From JBBSWB01 sp038046465 (GTDB taxonomy: Archaea > Nanobdellota > Nanobdellia > Woesearchaeales > GW2011-AR9), in assembly GCA_038046465.1 (NCBI GenBank), contig JBBSWB010000031.1:1-15969 (forward strand): 15,969 nt of DNA, given 5' to 3'. The translations under genes and the position numbers were made by a program. Positions 12,760 to 15,969 of the stretch are shown piece by piece. The first letter of the stretch is position 1, and each line of letters begins with the position of its first letter. The notes beneath the pieces are model-generated. The model was not told the DNA's origin and did not search any database. It saw nothing but the letters and a program-made list of their open reading frames with translations.

Positions 12760-14634
12760 ATGGGTTTTTCTTCCGAAAAAGTATTATTTCCGCATGAAAT
12801 AATTAGGCCCGGGCAGGATAAATTAATTGCCGACTTAGAAATTGCTCTACGGGAAAAAAAGATTCTGTTAGCCCATGCACCAACCGGGTTAGGAAAAACA
12901 GCCGGCGCACTATCGGTGGCTTTAGCTTGTGCCTTGGAAAATAATAAACGGCTTTTTTTCTTGACTAACCGACATACTCAGCATCAGATTGCCGTCAATA
13001 CCTTAAAATTAATTAAAGAAAAAGGGGCAAATTTTTCCTGTGTGGATTTAATCGGAAAAAGATGGATGTGCAATCAGGAAATAGCCGGATTGTTTGGAAA
13101 CGAATTCAATGAATTTTGTAAAGCGGTTACCGAAAAAGAAGAATGCGAATTTTATAATAAGGTCAGAGAAAAGAAAAAGTTAACGGTGGAAGCAAAGAAA
13201 TTGGTTGGTGATTTAAAACAGCAGGGCCCTTTACATAATGCAGAAGTAATTCGTCTTTCCAATCAAGAAAGAATGTGCAGTTATGAAATCTCTTCAGCGT
13301 TGGCTAAAGATGCACAAGTAATCATTGGCGATTACAATTATCTGTTCAATCCTTTTGTTCAAAATACTATTTTTGCCAGATTAGAAATAGAATTGGGGGA
13401 CGCAATTATTATTGTTGATGAAGGGCATAATTTACCTAATCGAGTTACGGAGATGCTCAGTGCTAATCTTAGCAGCTATATTATCAAAAGCGCCATCCTC
13501 GAAGCAAAAAAATATAATTATAAAGGGTTAATTGTCTGGCTGCAAGAATTGATGCGGGTCCTAGAAGAACTAAACGATTTTAAAAGTCAAGGATTCAATA
13601 AAGAGAAATTAGTTACTAAAGAAGATTTTTTTTCTAAAGTTAATGCGGCAGTTAATTACGACGAATTTATTGAAGAATTAGAATTAGCTGCAGAGGAAAT
13701 CAGAAAAAAACAAAGAAGAAGTTATTTGGGCAGCATCAGCATTTTTTTAAATTCATGGAAAGGCGAAGATAAAGGGTTTGCCCGAATCATTTCTGAAAAA
13801 ACAAGTAAATACGGCCCTACGATTATGTTAAGTTACCTCTGCTTGGATCCGCGAGTAGTTACTGAAAAAGTTTTTGACCAAATTTATGCGGGCGTAATCA
13901 TGAGCGGAACTTTAAAACCAACTTTTATGTATAAAGATATTTTAGGGATAAGCCGGGGCATAGAAAAAGAATATTTTTCTCCTTTTCCAGCAGAAAACAA
14001 GTTAAGTTTAATCGTGCCTGAAACCAGCACGAAATATGAACTGCGCGGAGAAGCAATGTATAAGAAAATTGCTGAAAAATGCACTGAATTAGCTGCTCTG
14101 ATTCCCGGAAATGTAGCTTTCTTTTTTCCTTCCTATGATCTTCGGGACAAAATTAGTTCTTTTATTTTTTCCAAAAAAAAGTTTTTTTGGGAGAAGAAAG
14201 AAGCTAGTAAAGAAGAGAAAGAAGTTTTCTTAGCCGAATTTAAAGCTGAAAAAGAAACCGGCGGAGTATTATTAGGCGTAGCCGGGGCAAATTTTGCTGA
14301 AGGGATCGATCTTCCCGGAGATCTGCTAAACGGAGTAGTTGTCGTAGGATTACCTTTAGCGCATCCAGATTTAAAGACTAAAGAATTGATTCAGTATTAT
14401 GATAATAAATTTGGCCGAGGTAGAGATTACGGGTATATCTATCCAGCTATGACTAAATGTATCCAATCAGCAGGACGATGTATTCGAAGCGAAACCGATA
14501 AAGGGGTAGTAATCTTTCTAGACGAACGGTTTACCTGGCAGAATTATTATGATTGTCTGCCTAAAGAAAGGCTGATTGTGAGTAAAAGCTACGAAAAATT
14601 GCTGAAAGATTTTTTTGGTTCTGAGAAAAGTTAA
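12760..14634 (+). CDS. XPD/Rad3-like iron-sulfur DNA helicase
   Basis: A 624-residue superfamily 2 helicase of the XPD/DinG group, unwinding DNA 5'-3' in repair or in resolving unusual structures. The Q motif RPGQ is at 16-19. Walker A (HAPTGLGKT, 39-47) is intact. The [4Fe-4S] domain is marked by four cysteines: C104 (RWMC), C120 (EFC), C129 (EEC) and C173 (RMC). Motif II reads VDEGHN (219-224), that is DEGH rather than the usual DEAH. A middle Arch-like region (about 235-370) follows, then the second motor with MSGTL, the segment GVAGANFAEGIDLPGD, and motif VI QSAGRCIRSETDKG (569-582) with both arginine fingers. Length is slightly below most XPDs. An upstream A/T element (agaatattttaataac) sits about 25-38 bp before ATG. 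Confidence 0.92.
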   Translation: MGFSSEKVLFPHEIIRPGQDKLIADLEIALREKKILLAHAPTGLGKTAGALSVALACALENNKRLFFLTNRHTQHQIAVNTLKLIKEKGANFSCVDLIGKRWMCNQEIAGLFGNEFNEFCKAVTEKEECEFYNKVREKKKLTVEAKKLVGDLKQQGPLHNAEVIRLSNQERMCSYEISSALAKDAQVIIGDYNYLFNPFVQNTIFARLEIELGDAIIIVDEGHNLPNRVTEMLSANLSSYIIKSAILEAKKYNYKGLIVWLQELMRVLEELNDFKSQGFNKEKLVTKEDFFSKVNAAVNYDEFIEELELAAEEIRKKQRRSYLGSISIFLNSWKGEDKGFARIISEKTSKYGPTIMLSYLCLDPRVVTEKVFDQIYAGVIMSGTLKPTFMYKDILGISRGIEKEYFSPFPAENKLSLIVPETSTKYELRGEAMYKKIAEKCTELAALIPGNVAFFFPSYDLRDKISSFIFSKKKFFWEKKEASKEEKEVFLAEFKAEKETGGVLLGVAGANFAEGIDLPGDLLNGVVVVGLPLAHPDLKTKELIQYYDNKFGRGRDYGYIYPAMTKCIQSAGRCIRSETDKGVVIFLDERFTWQNYYDCLPKERLIVSKSYEKLLKDFFGSEKS

Positions 14635-14664
14635 GGGTGCTTTGAAGGAGTAAACTAATAGGCA

Positions 14665-15189
14665 TTATCTCTTTTGAATTAGCTGTGGACAATATTTTAG
14701 AAGATTCCTCAGATTGATTATGCCTTTTGATAAAGCATCAGAACTAATTGTTCGAATTTTTCCATCCCAAGGATCATAAATTTTATAGCCATCTTTAGAC
14801 TGTTGGATAACAATTATAAAATGTGGTGCATGAGTGATTTTCCATAATGCGAAAGAATCGACATAAACAATAACTGGCGAGATTTTTATTTGGTTATTAA
14901 TTAAATTTAGATCTATTTTTTTGTGAATAACCTTAATACTATTAGAAAATTTTAATTTATTTATGAAATTTAAAAACCAATTATTATCAACATAAAAATC
15001 GAGCTTTAAGTTGTAATTTTTGGCTATAAAATCTAAATGTCCAATTGTAAAATTATCTTTGGAAAAATTCATGGCATAATTAATCGTTTTCAATTCTACA
15101 TCTTTAGAAATCTTCTTTTCGGTTAATTGTAATAAGTCTACAGCCAAGCATGTTTCAAAAGTAGTCTGTGCATAATCTTGAATCTCCAT
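14665..15189 (-). CDS. Papain-like peptidase of the C39/C39-like group
   Basis: A 174-residue protein. YAQTTFETCLAVDLLQL (residues 6-22) carries the oxyanion Gln8 and nucleophile Cys14. HAPHFIIVIQQSKDGYKIYDPWDGK (120-144) carries the histidine (H123 most likely) and Asp139 in the D-P-W-D-G turn, so the Cys-His-Asp triad is complete. In other organisms C39 domains cut leader peptides after Gly-Gly, usually fused to an ABC exporter; here there is no transporter, ATPase or substrate gene alongside, so a stand-alone peptidase (or an isopeptidase/transglutaminase-like enzyme) is equally possible. No signal peptide. TATA atttataaag (about 15210-15219, minus strand) precedes ATG by 20-30 bp. Nothing follows in its operon. 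Confidence 0.75.
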   Translation of the reverse strand: MEIQDYAQTTFETCLAVDLLQLTEKKISKDVELKTINYAMNFSKDNFTIGHLDFIAKNYNLKLDFYVDNNWFLNFINKLKFSNSIKVIHKKIDLNLINNQIKISPVIVYVDSFALWKITHAPHFIIVIQQSKDGYKIYDPWDGKIRTISSDALSKGIINLRNLLKYCPQLIQKR

Positions 15190-15273
15190 CCGTAGGTAAT
15201 CGCAGAATTACTTTATAAATCTTTCTTCTTACTGGTTTGTCGTTTTTAAACAACCAGTATACTAAATAGTAAC

Positions 15274-15281
15274 ATTTATAT
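15274..15281 (+). promoter_or_regulatory. TATA box for the structured RNA
   Basis: tttatata (15274-15281) would place a start near 15305, with about 37 bases of leader before the outer stem of the candidate RNA. Confidence 0.4.
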
Positions 15282-15341
15282 ACTTGTGTGGTTTTATTAG
15301 TAAATGTAACAAAAGTGCTCATCATTTAATTACGATGTTTT

Positions 15342-15407
15342 GGGGCTCCAATGGTATATGTTCTACCACCCTCACCCCCCTCTCTTTGGGGCCCTTTTTA
15401 TTTTTTT
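15342..15407 (+). ncRNA. Candidate structured small RNA
   Basis: GGGGCTCC (15342-15349) pairs with GGGGCCCT (15388-15395) along all 8 positions (two G-U wobbles). It encloses a perfect hairpin TGGTA (15352-15356), loop TATGTTC, TACCA (15364-15368). A pyrimidine-rich loop with a CCCCCC run (15375-15380) sits between them. The T-run 15395-15407 (broken by one A) gives a terminator. It is not in any open frame, is GC-rich against its surroundings, and matches no family that I recognise; a tRNA relic or a guide RNA are alternatives. Confidence 0.5.
15395..15407 (+). terminator. T-run terminator of the structured RNA
   Basis: tttttatttttttt-like pyrimidine run directly after the GGGGCCC arm, as expected for archaeal oligo-U termination. 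Confidence 0.45.
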
Positions 15408-15571
15408 AAAATCTTTTAATTTTTATTAAACATATAGTCCATATAACGTTGGTATGAAAGGATTATAAAGCCAAGAGAGTTTCTGCTAGGTGTGTGTAAA
15501 CTATTCGAGTAAAAAAGAGAACTTTAGTGCTTTTTCTAGAAGTGATGTTAAAAAAGAGGTGGTAGATAAAA

Positions 15572-15898
15572 ATGGTAAATGGAGCGCCATACAACCGGTG
15601 CGTGCAGTGTGACCAAGTTATAACTACGCCTTTATGTACTTCCTGTTTAGCAGAAAGAATGATGGTAACTATTGGTGAGCACGATTTAAAGTTAGCCAAA
15701 ACGATTAAAGGGTTTAATATTGAAGGTGAAACCACCTGCATCTCTTGTGGGCAAAAAATGGGTTTATGTGCACATTGTTTCAGTAAAGATATCTATACCT
15801 TTTTGTCTGAAAAGTTACCGGGAAAGAAAGGGTTAGTTGCAGATTTCTTAAGCCAGTTTGATTATGATCTGCGCAAAGACTTTGTTCGAAAGAATTAA
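15572..15898 (+). CDS. Small zinc-binding protein with four CxxC pairs
   Basis: A 108-residue soluble protein with CVQC (10-13), CTSC (22-25), CISC (56-59) and CAHC (66-69). The first two and last two pairs are spaced 8 and 6 residues apart, a pattern that suggests two zinc-ribbon or rubredoxin-like knuckles, each with four cysteines. Between them is a 30-residue basic/helical segment. The C-terminal part (about 75-108, SKDIYTFLSEKLPGKKG) is helical and charged. GAGGTGG (15556-15562), 9 bases before ATG, is a strong Shine-Dalgarno site, so the start is firm. Zinc binding is well supported; partner (nucleic acid or protein) is unknown. Confidence 0.75.
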   Translation: MVNGAPYNRCVQCDQVITTPLCTSCLAERMMVTIGEHDLKLAKTIKGFNIEGETTCISCGQKMGLCAHCFSKDIYTFLSEKLPGKKGLVADFLSQFDYDLRKDFVRKN

Positions 15899-15906
15899 TT
15901 TGATTC

Positions 15907-15969
15907 CAAGACCTACCGGCTCTGTAGAAAGTCTTAAGTAAAAATACTGCCTACCTCAGGTTGCCCTGA
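15907..15969 (+). other. Hairpin-rich 3' flank of the zinc protein gene
   Basis: AAGAC-CTAC (15910-15918) pairs with GTAG-aaa-GTCTT across a CGGCTCT loop. A second hairpin TCAGG-ttgc-CCTGA ends the window. They may be a terminator or the start of an RNA gene cut by the window end. Confidence 0.3.

Noticed and set aside
14683..14692. TGTGGACAAT resembling the Fic operator half-site
   Set aside because: It lies in the coding end of the C39-like peptidase gene and has no inverted partner.
1..15969. CRISPR array
   Set aside because: No regularly spaced direct repeats with unique spacers are seen; the GC-rich repeats are far apart and irregular.

Overview
The window looks like AT-rich archaeal chromosome, most likely from a DPANN-type archaeon of the Woesearchaeota/Pacearchaeota kind. 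The evidence is an archaeal/eukaryotic-type ribosomal protein S15, an XPD-like iron-sulfur helicase, a tRNA-Gln interrupted by a short intron at the canonical 37/38 position, TATA boxes 24-35 bp before many start codons (leaderless genes) with Shine-Dalgarno motifs on a few others, and several small membrane-anchored surface proteins. The lineage call is inference; archaeal origin is well supported.

Layout. Bases 1-52 appear to be the right end of an IS200/IS605-type (TnpB-bearing) element whose coding part lies outside the window. Bases 176-2931 hold four same-strand genes for secreted or membrane-anchored beta-rich proteins, probably one envelope operon. A small soluble protein gene follows (2989-3318), then seryl-tRNA synthetase on the minus strand (3331-4605). 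Bases 4606-4917 are non-coding and lead into the intron-containing tRNA-Gln (4918-5006). Bases 5006-8400 form a patchwork: a NIF3-family gene, a class II Fic gene bracketed by two copies of one operator-promoter, a RelE-like toxin with a winged-helix-type antitoxin, and a decayed reading frame. GC-rich hairpin repeats sharing the tRNA-Gln 3' end punctuate it. Then comes a divergent pair: an unrecognised 383-residue protein (minus) and a membrane-anchored Ser/Thr kinase (plus). A gene-poor stretch (10778-11381) carries another hairpin repeat and a possible small RNA before rpsO (S15), a small secreted Cys protein, a winged-helix regulator divergent from the XPD-like helicase, a papain-like C39-type peptidase, a candidate structured small RNA at 15342-15407, and a small protein with four CxxC pairs.

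How the genes relate. SerRS, tRNA-Gln and S15 are core translation genes; the helicase is a repair or processing enzyme. The four-gene surface cluster probably builds an envelope structure. The Fic and RelE-like modules each have their own inverted-repeat operator placed over the promoter, as expected of self-regulated toxin modules. Their position among tRNA-end repeats suggests an accessory insertion zone at tRNA-Gln. The most unusual elements are the repeat family, which can fold into two competing hairpins and shows a paired C-G to T-A change between copies, and the structured RNA candidate near the right end.
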